Positions 35,459 through 44,148 of a stretch of DNA of 64,000 nucleotides are shown piece by piece. This stretch comes from Paracoccaceae bacterium (GTDB lineage: Bacteria > Pseudomonadota > Alphaproteobacteria > Rhodobacterales > Rhodobacteraceae): NCBI GenBank assembly GCA_027489375.1, contig JAIXZW010000013.1:405520-469519 (forward strand), written 5' to 3'. The notes under the pieces were generated by a model, which did not search any database, was not told the origin of the DNA, and was given only the letters and a program-made list of their open reading frames with translations. The position numbers and the translations under genes were made by a program. Numbering within the stretch: position 1 is the stretch's first letter; the number at the start of each line of letters is the position of its first letter.

Positions 35459-37744
35459 ATGTCTCGATTCGCCGCCCCCATCGCCGAGCAAATCTGGGAT
35501 ATGAAGTATCGGCTCAAGGCGGCGGATGGCACGGCGATCGACGGGTCGGTCGAGGATACGTGGCGGCGGATCGCGCGGTCCTTGGCCGAGGTGGAAAAGA
35601 ACCCCGCCGAATGGGAAGAGAAATTTTACGGCGCGCTCGAGGGGTTCAAATATCTGCCTGCGGGGCGGATCACGGCGGGGGCGGGCACGGGGCGGTCGGT
35701 CACGCTGTTCAACTGCTTTGTCATGGGGACGGTGCCGGACAACATGGGCGGCATCTTCGACGCGCTGAAAGAGGCCGCGCTGACGATGCAGCAGGGCGGC
35801 GGGATCGGGTATGACTTTTCCACCATCCGCCCGCGCGGGGCCGAGGTGAAGGGGGTTGCCGCCGATGCGTCCGGCCCGCTGTCATTCATGGATGTGTGGG
35901 ACGCGATGTGCCGCACGATCATGTCGGCCGGATCGCGGCGCGGCGCGATGATGGCGACGATGCGTTGCGACCATCCTGACGTGGAAGCCTTTATCGAGGC
36001 GAAGAAAGACCCCGCACGTCTGCGGATGTTCAACCTTTCGGTTCTGGTGACGGACCCGTTCATGGACGCGGTCAAGGCGGACGGGGCCTGGGAGCTGGTC
36101 TTCGACGGCAAGGTCTACAAGACGGTGCAGGCGCGTGATCTGTGGAACAAGATCATGCGCAACACCTATGATTTCGCGGAACCGGGGGTGATCTTCATCG
36201 ACCGGATCAATGCGATGAACAACCTTGCCTATTGCGAGACGATTGCCGCGACGAACCCCTGCGGCGAGCAGCCCTTGCCGCCCTATGGGGCGTGCCTGCT
36301 CGGGTCGATCAACATGGCGACGCTGGTGAAGGATGCCTTCACGCCGAAGGCCAAGGTGGATGTGGCGGCGCTGGACGATCTGGTGCGGCTGGCCGTGCGG
36401 ATGATGGACAATGTGGTCGATGCAAGCCGCTTCCCCCTGCCCGAGCAGGCCGAGGAGGCGCGGCTGAAGCGGCGGATCGGGCTGGGTGTCACGGGGCTTG
36501 CCGATGCGCTGCTGATGGTCGGCCTGCGCTATGGCTCGGTCGAGGCGGCAGAGGCCACGGAAGCGTGGATGAAGGCGATTGCGCGGGCGTCGTATCTCGC
36601 GTCGGTGGACCTTGCCAAGGAGAAGGGCGCTTTCCCGCTGTTCGATGCCGAGAAGTATCTGGCTTCGGGGTCGCTGCGGCATATGGATGCCGATGTGAAG
36701 GCGGCGATTGCCAAGCATGGCATCCGCAACGCGCTGCTGACGTCGATCGCGCCGACGGGGACGATCAGCCTTTATGCGGGCAACGTGTCGTCGGGGATCG
36801 AGCCGGTCTTTGCCTATGCCTATACGCGCAAGGTTCTGCAAAAGGACGGGTCGCGGACCGAAGAAGAGGTTGTCGATTACGCCGTGCGCCTGTGGCGGGA
36901 AAAGAACGGCGACGGGCCGTTGCCGGATTATTTCGTGAACGCGCAGACGCTGCCGCCGCTGGACCACGTGCGGATGCAGGCGGCGGCGCAGAAGTGGATC
37001 GACAGTTCCATTTCCAAGACGATCAACTGCCCCGAGGACATCAGCTTCGACGATTTCAAGGAGGTCTACATGGCCGCCTGGGATCAGGGCTGCAAAGGTT
37101 GCACGACCTATCGGCCCAATGATGTGACGGGGTCGGTGCTGTCGGTTTCGGAGACGTCGGACAAGACCCCGTCGGAAGCGCCGGCGCAGGTGAAGGCGCA
37201 GGCCGAGGGGGGCGAGGTGGTTTACCTTTCGGAACCGCTCGACCGTCCGGCGGCGCTTGAGGGGGCGACCTACAAGCTGAAATGGCCGGGGTCGGAGCAT
37301 GCGCTTTACATCACGGTGAACGATGTGGTGATCGCGGGGCATCGGCGGCCGTTCGAGGTGTTCATCAACTCGAAGAACATGGAGCATTTCGCCTGGACCG
37401 TGGCGCTGACGCGGATGATTTCGGCGGTGTTCCGGCGCGGGGGGGATATCTCGTTCGTGGTGGAGGAGTTGAAAGCCGTGTTCGACCCGCGCGGCGGGGC
37501 GTGGATGGAGGGGCGTTACATCCCGTCGATCCTTGCGGCCATCGGGGGGGTGATCGAACGGCATCTGATCGCGATCGGCTTCATCGCGGGCGAGGGGCTG
37601 GGGCTGAAATCGGACCCGCAGGCCGAGGTCGTGGCCATCGGCGCGCCGAAGGGCAAGTCCTGTTCAAGCTGCGGCAGCTACGAGATGCGGATGGTCGAGG
37701 GGTGTATGACCTGCGCCTCGTGCGGCTATTCGAAGTGCGGCTGA
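35459..37744 (+). CDS. nrdJ: Adenosylcobalamin-dependent (class II) ribonucleotide reductase
   Basis: A 761-residue enzyme that makes deoxyribonucleotides using B12 in place of an oxygen-dependent radical subunit. The active-site cysteines lie in LFNCFVMG (Cys86) and NPCGEQPLPPYGACLLGSIN (Cys268 with Glu270, and the second Cys). APTGTISLYAGNVSSGIEPVFAYAYTRKV marks the phosphate-binding side. The C-terminus has the electron-relay CSSCG and CASCGYSKCG. No N-terminal ATP-cone is seen. ATG 35459 has AAGGA seven bases upstream. No B12 riboswitch is visible in the short gap. Confidence 0.96.
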   Translation: MSRFAAPIAEQIWDMKYRLKAADGTAIDGSVEDTWRRIARSLAEVEKNPAEWEEKFYGALEGFKYLPAGRITAGAGTGRSVTLFNCFVMGTVPDNMGGIFDALKEAALTMQQGGGIGYDFSTIRPRGAEVKGVAADASGPLSFMDVWDAMCRTIMSAGSRRGAMMATMRCDHPDVEAFIEAKKDPARLRMFNLSVLVTDPFMDAVKADGAWELVFDGKVYKTVQARDLWNKIMRNTYDFAEPGVIFIDRINAMNNLAYCETIAATNPCGEQPLPPYGACLLGSINMATLVKDAFTPKAKVDVAALDDLVRLAVRMMDNVVDASRFPLPEQAEEARLKRRIGLGVTGLADALLMVGLRYGSVEAAEATEAWMKAIARASYLASVDLAKEKGAFPLFDAEKYLASGSLRHMDADVKAAIAKHGIRNALLTSIAPTGTISLYAGNVSSGIEPVFAYAYTRKVLQKDGSRTEEEVVDYAVRLWREKNGDGPLPDYFVNAQTLPPLDHVRMQAAAQKWIDSSISKTINCPEDISFDDFKEVYMAAWDQGCKGCTTYRPNDVTGSVLSVSETSDKTPSEAPAQVKAQAEGGEVVYLSEPLDRPAALEGATYKLKWPGSEHALYITVNDVVIAGHRRPFEVFINSKNMEHFAWTVALTRMISAVFRRGGDISFVVEELKAVFDPRGGAWMEGRYIPSILAAIGGVIERHLIAIGFIAGEGLGLKSDPQAEVVAIGAPKGKSCSSCGSYEMRMVEGCMTCASCGYSKCG

Positions 37745-37759
37745 GGTCTGGCCCCGCGG

Positions 37760-37778
37760 CCGGCGGACATGCCGCCGG
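37760..37778. terminator. Hairpin between convergent nrdJ and SDR genes
   Basis: CCGGCGG (37760-37766) pairs with CCGCCGG (37772-37778). There is no T-run, so terminator strength is uncertain, but its place between two convergent stops fits. Confidence 0.45.
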
Positions 37779-37793
37779 TCGCTTGCGGCAGGA

Positions 37794-38543
37794 TCAGGCG
37801 TAGATGTAGCCGCCCGAGACGATGATGTTTTCACCCGTCATATAGGTGTTCTTCGGCCCGCCCGCCATGAGCACCCATTCCGCGATTTCGGCGGGAAGCG
37901 CGCCGCGGCCGAGCGGGCTTGCCTTGGCGAGTTCGTCGAGGAAGCCCGCGGCCCGTGCCTTTTCGGTCGCCATTCCGGCCGGCGCGACAGAGTTCACCAG
38001 AATTCCGTCGGGGGCGACATGGTCGGCGACCGATTTCGTCAGGCTGACCACGGCGGCTTTGGTTGCGGCGTAGTGGATGTTGTTCGGATGGGCCTTGAAG
38101 GCGTCGACCGAGGTGATGTTCACGATCCGGCCACGGATGTGGTTCACGGGGGCAAGGCCGCGCATATGGGCGATTGCGGCGACCATCATGTGATAGGTGC
38201 CCTTGATGTTGACCGCGTTGGACAGATCCCAGTCTTCGTCGGTGACGCCGAGCGTGGGGCGGCGGGGGTAGATGGCGGCGCTGTTGACCAGCGTATCGAC
38301 GCGGCCCAGTGCGGCGGCCACCGCGTCGAAGGCGGCGTGGGATGCGGGGGCGGTGCGGATGTCGCAGGCGGCGGAGGCGGTCTTCAACCCCTTGGCCCTT
38401 GCGCCGGCAAGCGCGGCATCGGCTGCGGCGGCGTCGATGTCGATGATGCCGATGCCCGATGCTCCGGCGGTGACGGCCATATCCGCCAGAAGCGCGCCAA
38501 GTCCGGCTCCGCCGCCGACGATTACGACGTTCAGGTTCTGCAT
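37794..38543 (-). CDS. Short-chain dehydrogenase/reductase, last gene of the catabolic operon
   Basis: A 249-residue SDR. The nucleotide motif is VIVGGGAGLGALLADM with an acidic IIDID following, suggesting NAD+; the catalytic set is VNITSVDAF Ser, HYAATKAA Tyr and Lys. The cofactor motif GGGAGLG replaces the more common TGxxxGIG. Ends VSGGYIYA. Seven bases after the preceding SDR stop. Alcohol oxidation within the pathway is likely; substrate unknown. Confidence 0.88.
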   Translation of the reverse strand: MQNLNVVIVGGGAGLGALLADMAVTAGASGIGIIDIDAAAADAALAGARAKGLKTASAACDIRTAPASHAAFDAVAAALGRVDTLVNSAAIYPRRPTLGVTDEDWDLSNAVNIKGTYHMMVAAIAHMRGLAPVNHIRGRIVNITSVDAFKAHPNNIHYAATKAAVVSLTKSVADHVAPDGILVNSVAPAGMATEKARAAGFLDELAKASPLGRGALPAEIAEWVLMAGGPKNTYMTGENIIVSGGYIYA

Positions 38544-38550
38544 GGCGATC

Positions 38551-39264
38551 TCACTTCAGCGCAATGGGGGGGACGGGGCGGGTCGGCACGATATCGAGCC
38601 GCGCCACATCGGCGCGGGGCGGCAGGCGAAGCACGGCAAGCAGCGCCTCGGCGATATCGGAAGGTTGCAGGGCGGCTCCGTCCCGATACATCGCCTGCCG
38701 CGCCGCATCGCTGAGGACGGCTTCGTAAAGCCCGGTTTCGACGCGGCCGGGGACGAGTTCGGTGACGCGCAGTCCGTGGGCCGACACCTCGGCCCGCAGG
38801 CTGGCCGCGAAGGCGGAGATGGCGGCCTTGGTCGCGCCGTAGACGGCGAAGTTGGCGCTTGGCGCGTGGCCTGCGGTCGAACCGGTAAAGACGATGTGCC
38901 CCGACCCCCGCGCCGTCATCTGCGGCAGGACGAGACGTGTGAGGACAAGGACGCTTTGCAGATTGGTCGCAAGGGTCCGGTCAGTGGCGGCATCGTCCGA
39001 GTGTTCGAACGGGCCGGGCGGCGGCATGATGCCCGCGTTGTTCACCAGCACATCCACGCGTTGCCCTTGCAGCGCTGCCGTCAGGGAGGCGCGGTCGGAC
39101 AGGTCGAGGCAGAGCGTTTGCAGACCTGTCGCGGCGGCCGAGAGGGCGTTCAGCGCGTCACGGTTGCGACCGACTGCCGTGACGGCGTAGCCCGCGCCAT
39201 GCAGGGCCAGCGCGATGGCGCGACCGATCCCGCTGGTGGCTCCGGTGACGAGGGCGTGGGTCAT
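38551..39264 (-). CDS. Short-chain dehydrogenase/reductase
   Basis: A 237-residue SDR beginning MTHALVTGATSGIGRAIALAL, with the NNAGIMPPPG strand, the Ser in FTGSTAG and the YGATKAAISAFAASL catalytic Tyr/Lys. ATG 39264 was chosen with a GGAG upstream; an ATG at 39282, four bases after the preceding stop, is equally possible and adds six residues. The Arg after VGRN suggests NADP+ preference. Two SDRs in tandem in one operon suggest successive oxidations. Confidence 0.87.
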   Translation of the reverse strand: MTHALVTGATSGIGRAIALALHGAGYAVTAVGRNRDALNALSAAATGLQTLCLDLSDRASLTAALQGQRVDVLVNNAGIMPPPGPFEHSDDAATDRTLATNLQSVLVLTRLVLPQMTARGSGHIVFTGSTAGHAPSANFAVYGATKAAISAFAASLRAEVSAHGLRVTELVPGRVETGLYEAVLSDAARQAMYRDGAALQPSDIAEALLAVLRLPPRADVARLDIVPTRPVPPIALK

Positions 39265-39285
39265 GGTTGCGGCGGGCTCCATCTT

Positions 39286-40494
39286 TCAGATCACGGCCTT
39301 TTCCAGAAAGGGACGGTTCTCGACGATGCGTTCGTAACCCACTTCGGTCAGGTCGAGCGTGCGGTAGCCGCCGTAGGTGATCAGCTCCGACACCCCGCGC
39401 CCCGCCGCCGGACCCTGTTGCAGGCCGTGCCCCGAGAATCCGTTGGCGAAGAGGAAGTTCGTCACCTCGGGATGGCGACCGACGATCAGGTTGTGGTCGA
39501 GCGCGTTGAAGTCGTAATGGCCCGCCCATTGGTTGACCACCTTGATCGCTTCGAAATTCGCGGAGCGTTCGGCGAGCATCGGCCAGACGGCGTTTTCGAA
39601 TTCGTCGTATCGGGGTTCGAAATCGTCCCAGTCGACGGCAGGGTCGTCCACAGGGGCGGCGCCCGACAGGAAGTAGCGGCCTTCGGGGCGACAAAAGACG
39701 CCGCTCGGGTCGATCATCAGGGGAAGCCGCCCGCCGTTGACCGTGGCGCTGCCTTCGGGCGTCTTGGCGCAGTCGAAGACGAAGAGCGTGCGTTTGCGCG
39801 GCTCTACCGGCACGTCCAGCCCCGCCATGCGTGCGGTCAGGGCCGCCCGCGGACCCGAGGCGTTGACCACCGTTCCCGCCCCGATCACCGCGCCGGATTT
39901 CAACGTGACCGAGGTGACGGAATTTCCCGACCGCCCGATGGCGACGACCTCGTCCGTCAGGTAATCCGCGCCGAGTTCGCGTGCCTTGGCCTTGAAGCCG
40001 TTCATCAGGCCGGTGTTGGAAAACCACCCCTCGCCCGATCGTCCGTACGAGGCGAGGCGGATGTCGTCCACCCGCAGGTGCGGAAAGGCGCGGGCGAGGT
40101 CTTCCTGATCCCACAGCACGACATCCGCGCCGCAGGCGATCTGGACCGCGTGGTTTTCGCGCAGGGTCTGTTCCTGTTCCGCCGTGTTGGCGAGAAAGAG
40201 ATAACCGCCCTGATGGAAGTTGAGGTCGGGCGGCGCGTCACCCGCCACCTGCATCCTGCCGGCGAAATCCTTGATGAAGGCAGAACCGAACTGGCTGATG
40301 CGGACGTTGATCGGGTTGGAGAACTGGACCCGGATCGAAGAGGAGGAGAGCGAGGTGGAAGCGAAGCGGTAAGTCGGGTCGCGTTCCACCACGAGGACGC
40401 TTCCCCGGAAATCGGGGTTCGCCTTGAGGAAATAGGCCACGGCAGAGCCGATGACCGCCCCGCCGACGATGACCACGTCATACTGCGTCTTCAT
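39286..40494 (-). CDS. FAD-dependent oxidoreductase (DAO family)
   Basis: A 402-residue flavoenzyme starting MKTQYDVVIVGGAVIGSAVAYF, with the FAD motif GGAVIG, an acidic VVERD strand end, and STSLSSSSIRVQFSNPINV where covalent-flavin or substrate contacts lie in related amine oxidases. The C-terminal half has ANGFSGHGLQQGPAAGRGV, the family's second FAD contact. It probably oxidises an amine or amino acid. It overlaps the epimerase-like gene by four bases (ATGA). Confidence 0.87.
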   Translation of the reverse strand: MKTQYDVVIVGGAVIGSAVAYFLKANPDFRGSVLVVERDPTYRFASTSLSSSSIRVQFSNPINVRISQFGSAFIKDFAGRMQVAGDAPPDLNFHQGGYLFLANTAEQEQTLRENHAVQIACGADVVLWDQEDLARAFPHLRVDDIRLASYGRSGEGWFSNTGLMNGFKAKARELGADYLTDEVVAIGRSGNSVTSVTLKSGAVIGAGTVVNASGPRAALTARMAGLDVPVEPRKRTLFVFDCAKTPEGSATVNGGRLPLMIDPSGVFCRPEGRYFLSGAAPVDDPAVDWDDFEPRYDEFENAVWPMLAERSANFEAIKVVNQWAGHYDFNALDHNLIVGRHPEVTNFLFANGFSGHGLQQGPAAGRGVSELITYGGYRTLDLTEVGYERIVENRPFLEKAVI

Positions 40495-41309
40495 TTGCCG
40501 TCCCCGTCATCCGGATGGCCGAGATCGACGAACCAGCCGCCGAGGTGCTGCACCGCTGGCGCTTTGGCGTCGGGCACGGGTGTCTTCGCCTCGAGCGCGG
40601 CGCGGAAGGGTTCGGTGGTGTCTTGCGGCACGTAGCCCAGATGCCCGGCCAAGCGGTTGTCGACCGGCTTCACCGCATTGTCGGAGAGTCCGAAGGACAG
40701 CGTGAAGCCCACGCGGGGCGCGGTCAGGGCTGCGGTGACGAGGCGGTTGCAATCGTCGAACGACAGCCACGACCAGAGCATCCGGCGGTCCGCCGGTTCG
40801 GGGAAGGAGGAGAAGATGCGCAGTGCAGCCGTCTCGATGCCGAATTTGTCCCAGTAAAGGCGGCCAAGGTCTTCGACGAAGCATTTCGACAGGCCGTAAA
40901 GCCCGTCGGGCCGGTGCGGGGCGTTGGCGTCGATCCCGTCCTCGAGCCGGTGGTAGCCGATGGCGTGGACCGAGCTTGCATAGACCACCCTCCGCACGCC
41001 GTGTTTCCGTGCGGCTTCGTAGATGTGGTAGCTGCCGCGGATATTGGCGTCGAGGATGTCTTGCCAAGGACGCTCCAGCGGGACGCCGCCGAAGTGGACG
41101 ATGGCATCGACGCCATCGACCGCCCGCAACACCGCGGCTTCGTCGGCGAGGTCGAATGTGACCTGCTCCTCGTGGGGGGCGAGGTCGGTGACGGGCACCA
41201 CATCGGCCAGACGCAGCCGGTTGGCCAAGGGGGCGAGGCCACGGCGGAGCTGCGTTCCAAGCCGCCCTGCGGCGCCGGTCAGAAGGATCGTGTCATAGGG
41301 TCTGGTCAT
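40491..41309 (-). CDS. NAD-dependent epimerase/dehydratase, uronate dehydrogenase-like
   Basis: A 272-residue extended SDR with LLTGAAGRLGTQLRRGL, the VDAIVHFGGVPLERPWQDIL substrate side, YASSVHAIGY and the YGLSKCFVEDLGRLY catalytic Tyr/Lys. The YG(V/L)SKCF and the HFGG stretches match uronate dehydrogenases such as that of Agrobacterium, known to oxidise galacturonate and glucuronate. A sugar-acid or related substrate is therefore possible. Overlaps the aminotransferase by ATGA. Confidence 0.85.
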   Translation of the reverse strand: MTRPYDTILLTGAAGRLGTQLRRGLAPLANRLRLADVVPVTDLAPHEEQVTFDLADEAAVLRAVDGVDAIVHFGGVPLERPWQDILDANIRGSYHIYEAARKHGVRRVVYASSVHAIGYHRLEDGIDANAPHRPDGLYGLSKCFVEDLGRLYWDKFGIETAALRIFSSFPEPADRRMLWSWLSFDDCNRLVTAALTAPRVGFTLSFGLSDNAVKPVDNRLAGHLGYVPQDTTEPFRAALEAKTPVPDAKAPAVQHLGGWFVDLGHPDDGDGK

Positions 41310-42517
41310 TTCGCCTCCGTCAGGGCGGCAACGGCGCGCGCGATGCGGGCAATCGCCTCGGTCAGCACGGCGTCGGAAGTGGCGGTGGAGATGCGGAAGA
41401 AGGGCGACAGGCCGTAGGCCGATCCGGGAACCGAGGAGACGTGCCCTTCGGCCAAAAGGTAATTGGCGACCGCGACATCATCGGTCAGCACATCGCCCTT
41501 GGGGGTGCGTTTGCCGATGAGTCCGGCGCAGCCGATATAGGCGTAGAACGCGCCTTCGGGCGGGGGCAAGGTCAGGCCGTCGATCCCCGCAACACCCGCG
41601 ACGACGAGGTTGCGACGACGTTCGAAAGCGGCGCGGAAGGCGGGGATGCAGTCTTGCGGACCCGTCAGGGCGGCCAGCGCCGCCGCCTGCATCGGAGCCG
41701 CGACCGAGGTGACGGACTGGCTTTGCACGGTGTTCATCGCCTTGACCAGCGGGGCGGGGCCAGCCGCATAGCCGACGCGCCAGCCCGTCATGGCATAGGC
41801 TTTGGCGACCCCGTTCACGATCAGCGTCCGATCCCTGAGCGCGGGGCAGGCCTTGCCGAAGCTGGTGAATTCCCGCCCGTCGAAGAGGATGTGTTCGTAG
41901 ATCTCGTCCGACAGGACCAGAACCTGCGGGTGCTTTTCCAGCACCGCGCCCAGCGCCTGCAATTCGGACAACGAATAGACAGCGCCCGAAGGATTGCCCG
42001 GCATGTTCAGGAACAGCCATTTCGTGCGCGGGGTGATCGCGGCTTCGAGCACGGCGGGCGTCAGGCGAAAACCGTCTGCGGCGGTGCAGACGGGGGTGAC
42101 GGGCACGCCGCCAAGAAGTTTCACCATCTCGGGGTAGCTGACGAAATAGGGGGCGGGGAGGATCGCCTCGTCCCCGTCGTCCAGCGTGGCCATGAGGGCA
42201 TTGAAGATGATCTGCTTGGCCCCGTTCGCGACGACGATGTCGTCGGGTCCATAGTCCAGGCCATTCTCGCGCCGGAACTTTTCGGCCACCGCGGCGCGGA
42301 GCGCGGGTGTGCCTGCCGCTGCGGTGTAAAGCGTCTCGCCGCGCAACGCGGCGGCGTGGGCGGCTTCGGCGACATGCGGGGGCGTGGGGAAATCCGGCTC
42401 GCCAAGGCCGAGGTCGATCACATCCACCCCCGTCGCCCGAAGCGCCTTGGCCGCCATCGAGGCCGCCATCGACGCCGAAGGTTTCACCGCCGACAGACGG
42501 CTTGCGACATAGCTCAT
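41306..42517 (-). CDS. Class I/II PLP aminotransferase
   Basis: A 403-residue aminotransferase of the aspartate-aminotransferase fold. Seen: VIDLGLGEPDFPTPPHV, GAKQIIFNAL (PLP phosphate site), NMPGNPSGAVYS, SDEIYEHILF, the Schiff-base Lys in NGVAKAYAMTGWRVGY, and FRISTATSD near the end. It would transfer an amino group to or from a keto acid of this operon. Start and stop overlap both neighbours by ATGA. Confidence 0.92.
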   Translation of the reverse strand: MSYVASRLSAVKPSASMAASMAAKALRATGVDVIDLGLGEPDFPTPPHVAEAAHAAALRGETLYTAAAGTPALRAAVAEKFRRENGLDYGPDDIVVANGAKQIIFNALMATLDDGDEAILPAPYFVSYPEMVKLLGGVPVTPVCTAADGFRLTPAVLEAAITPRTKWLFLNMPGNPSGAVYSLSELQALGAVLEKHPQVLVLSDEIYEHILFDGREFTSFGKACPALRDRTLIVNGVAKAYAMTGWRVGYAAGPAPLVKAMNTVQSQSVTSVAAPMQAAALAALTGPQDCIPAFRAAFERRRNLVVAGVAGIDGLTLPPPEGAFYAYIGCAGLIGKRTPKGDVLTDDVAVANYLLAEGHVSSVPGSAYGLSPFFRISTATSDAVLTEAIARIARAVAALTEAK

Positions 42518-44148
42518 TCCAAATCCCCGTTCACATAGCCCTTGGCCAGATCATTTGTCCGCGCGTCCGCATCCCGCAACGCAGGATCGCCGTATCCGCC
42601 GCCGCCGGGAAGATGCAGCACCAGACGCCGCCCGTCCGGCACGTGCTGCCAGCCCTTTGGTTTGAGCGGCGTCCCGTCGTCGAGCATGGCGACACCCGCA
42701 GCGCCCGCCTTGCCGCCGTTGCGCCCCTGCGCCGCGTGGCGCGTGCGGTCGAACATGGCGGAAAAGTCGAATTCATGGCCCGCGGCGGGTTCGATCTCGA
42801 TCACCTGACCGAGACCGCCGCGATACTGCCCGTCACCCCCCGAGCCGGGGCGCAGTTCCTTGCGCCAGATCACCACGGGGCCGGTGTGTTCCGTCGCCTC
42901 GATCGGCATGGTCATGACGCCCGAGGGGAAGGCGGTCGCGGAAAGCCCGTCCTGTTCCGGACGCGCGCCCATCCCGCCCGAGTTGAACATGAGGATTTCA
43001 GCCCGCCGTCCTGTGCCGCCAGCGACGGGGCGGACCGACATGTGGATGTTCCAGAGCGCCCCTGCCCCTTCGGCAAGGATGCGGCCGGGCAAAGCCTGCG
43101 CCAAGGCGCCGAGCACGAGGTCGGGGACCATATGGCCGAAGACATGCCGCAGGCTGACCGGCGCGGGGCGCGGGGCGTTGAGGATGTTCTCGGGGCTGGA
43201 CACCGTGAAGGGTTCGAGCGAGGCCCAGTTGTTCGGGATGTCGGGGGCCACCACGCATTTCATCGCATAGCAGGCATAGGCCTTGGTGTAGATGATCGGC
43301 ACGTTGATGCCCCAGCGGCTGACGCCATCGGTCCCGCCGAAATCGACGTTCACCGTATCGCCCCGCGTTTCCACGGTGGCGACGAGCGTTACGGGCTGGT
43401 CATAGCCATCGGTTTCCAGCCGGTTGGTCCAGACCCCCTTTGGCAGCGCCGCGATACGGTCGAGCGTTGCCGCCCGCGTGCGCGAGAAGATGAATTCGCC
43501 AAGATCGTCGAGCGTGTCTAGCCCGATCTCCTCCATCATCGCAACGAGGCGGTTGTGGCCCACATCGTTGCAGGCGGCGAGCGAGTAGAAATCGCCCACG
43601 ACCTGATTTGCCTCGCGCACGTTCGCGCGCAGCATGCGGACGAGATCGGCGTTCACGCGGCCGCGTTCGGCGAATTTCATGATCGGGATCTGGATGCCCT
43701 CTTCGTAGACGGATTTGCCATCCGCCCCGAAACCGCGCCCGCCCACATCGACCACATGCGCGGTGCAGGCGAAAAAGCCGACAAGCGTATCGCCCTTGAA
43801 GCTGGGGGATACCATCGTGATGTCGTGCAGGTGCCCCGTGCCCTTCCACGGATCGTTGGTGACATAGGTGTCACCGGCAAACATGTTGTCGCGCCCGATT
43901 TCGGCGATGAAGTGCAGCACGGCTTCGGCCATCGTGTTCACATGGCCCGGCGTGCCCGTCACCGCCTGCGCCAGCATCCGGCCCGCAGGATCGAAGACGC
44001 CCGCCGACAGGTCGCCCGCCTCGCGCACGCTGGTGGAAAACGCGGTGCGCAGCAGCGTCATCGCCTGTTCCTCGACCACCGAAATGAGGCGGTTCCACAT
44101 CACCTGCATGTGGATTTCGCGGGTCTGGCCAAGGGTCCGGTCGGTCAT
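42514..44148 (-). CDS. hyuB: Hydantoinase B/oxoprolinase-type subunit (HyuB)
   Basis: A 544-residue protein of the hydantoinase B/oxoprolinase B family that works with HyuA in ATP-dependent opening of a cyclic amide. It begins MTDRTLGQTREIHMQVMWN and holds FSTSVREAGDLSAGVFDPAGRML, NDPWKGTGHLHDITMVSP and the glycine-rich GGYGDPALRD end. Length is slightly below the full oxoprolinase half. It overlaps HyuA by ATGA, so subunits are made together. Confidence 0.92.
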   Translation of the reverse strand: MTDRTLGQTREIHMQVMWNRLISVVEEQAMTLLRTAFSTSVREAGDLSAGVFDPAGRMLAQAVTGTPGHVNTMAEAVLHFIAEIGRDNMFAGDTYVTNDPWKGTGHLHDITMVSPSFKGDTLVGFFACTAHVVDVGGRGFGADGKSVYEEGIQIPIMKFAERGRVNADLVRMLRANVREANQVVGDFYSLAACNDVGHNRLVAMMEEIGLDTLDDLGEFIFSRTRAATLDRIAALPKGVWTNRLETDGYDQPVTLVATVETRGDTVNVDFGGTDGVSRWGINVPIIYTKAYACYAMKCVVAPDIPNNWASLEPFTVSSPENILNAPRPAPVSLRHVFGHMVPDLVLGALAQALPGRILAEGAGALWNIHMSVRPVAGGTGRRAEILMFNSGGMGARPEQDGLSATAFPSGVMTMPIEATEHTGPVVIWRKELRPGSGGDGQYRGGLGQVIEIEPAAGHEFDFSAMFDRTRHAAQGRNGGKAGAAGVAMLDDGTPLKPKGWQHVPDGRRLVLHLPGGGGYGDPALRDADARTNDLAKGYVNGDLE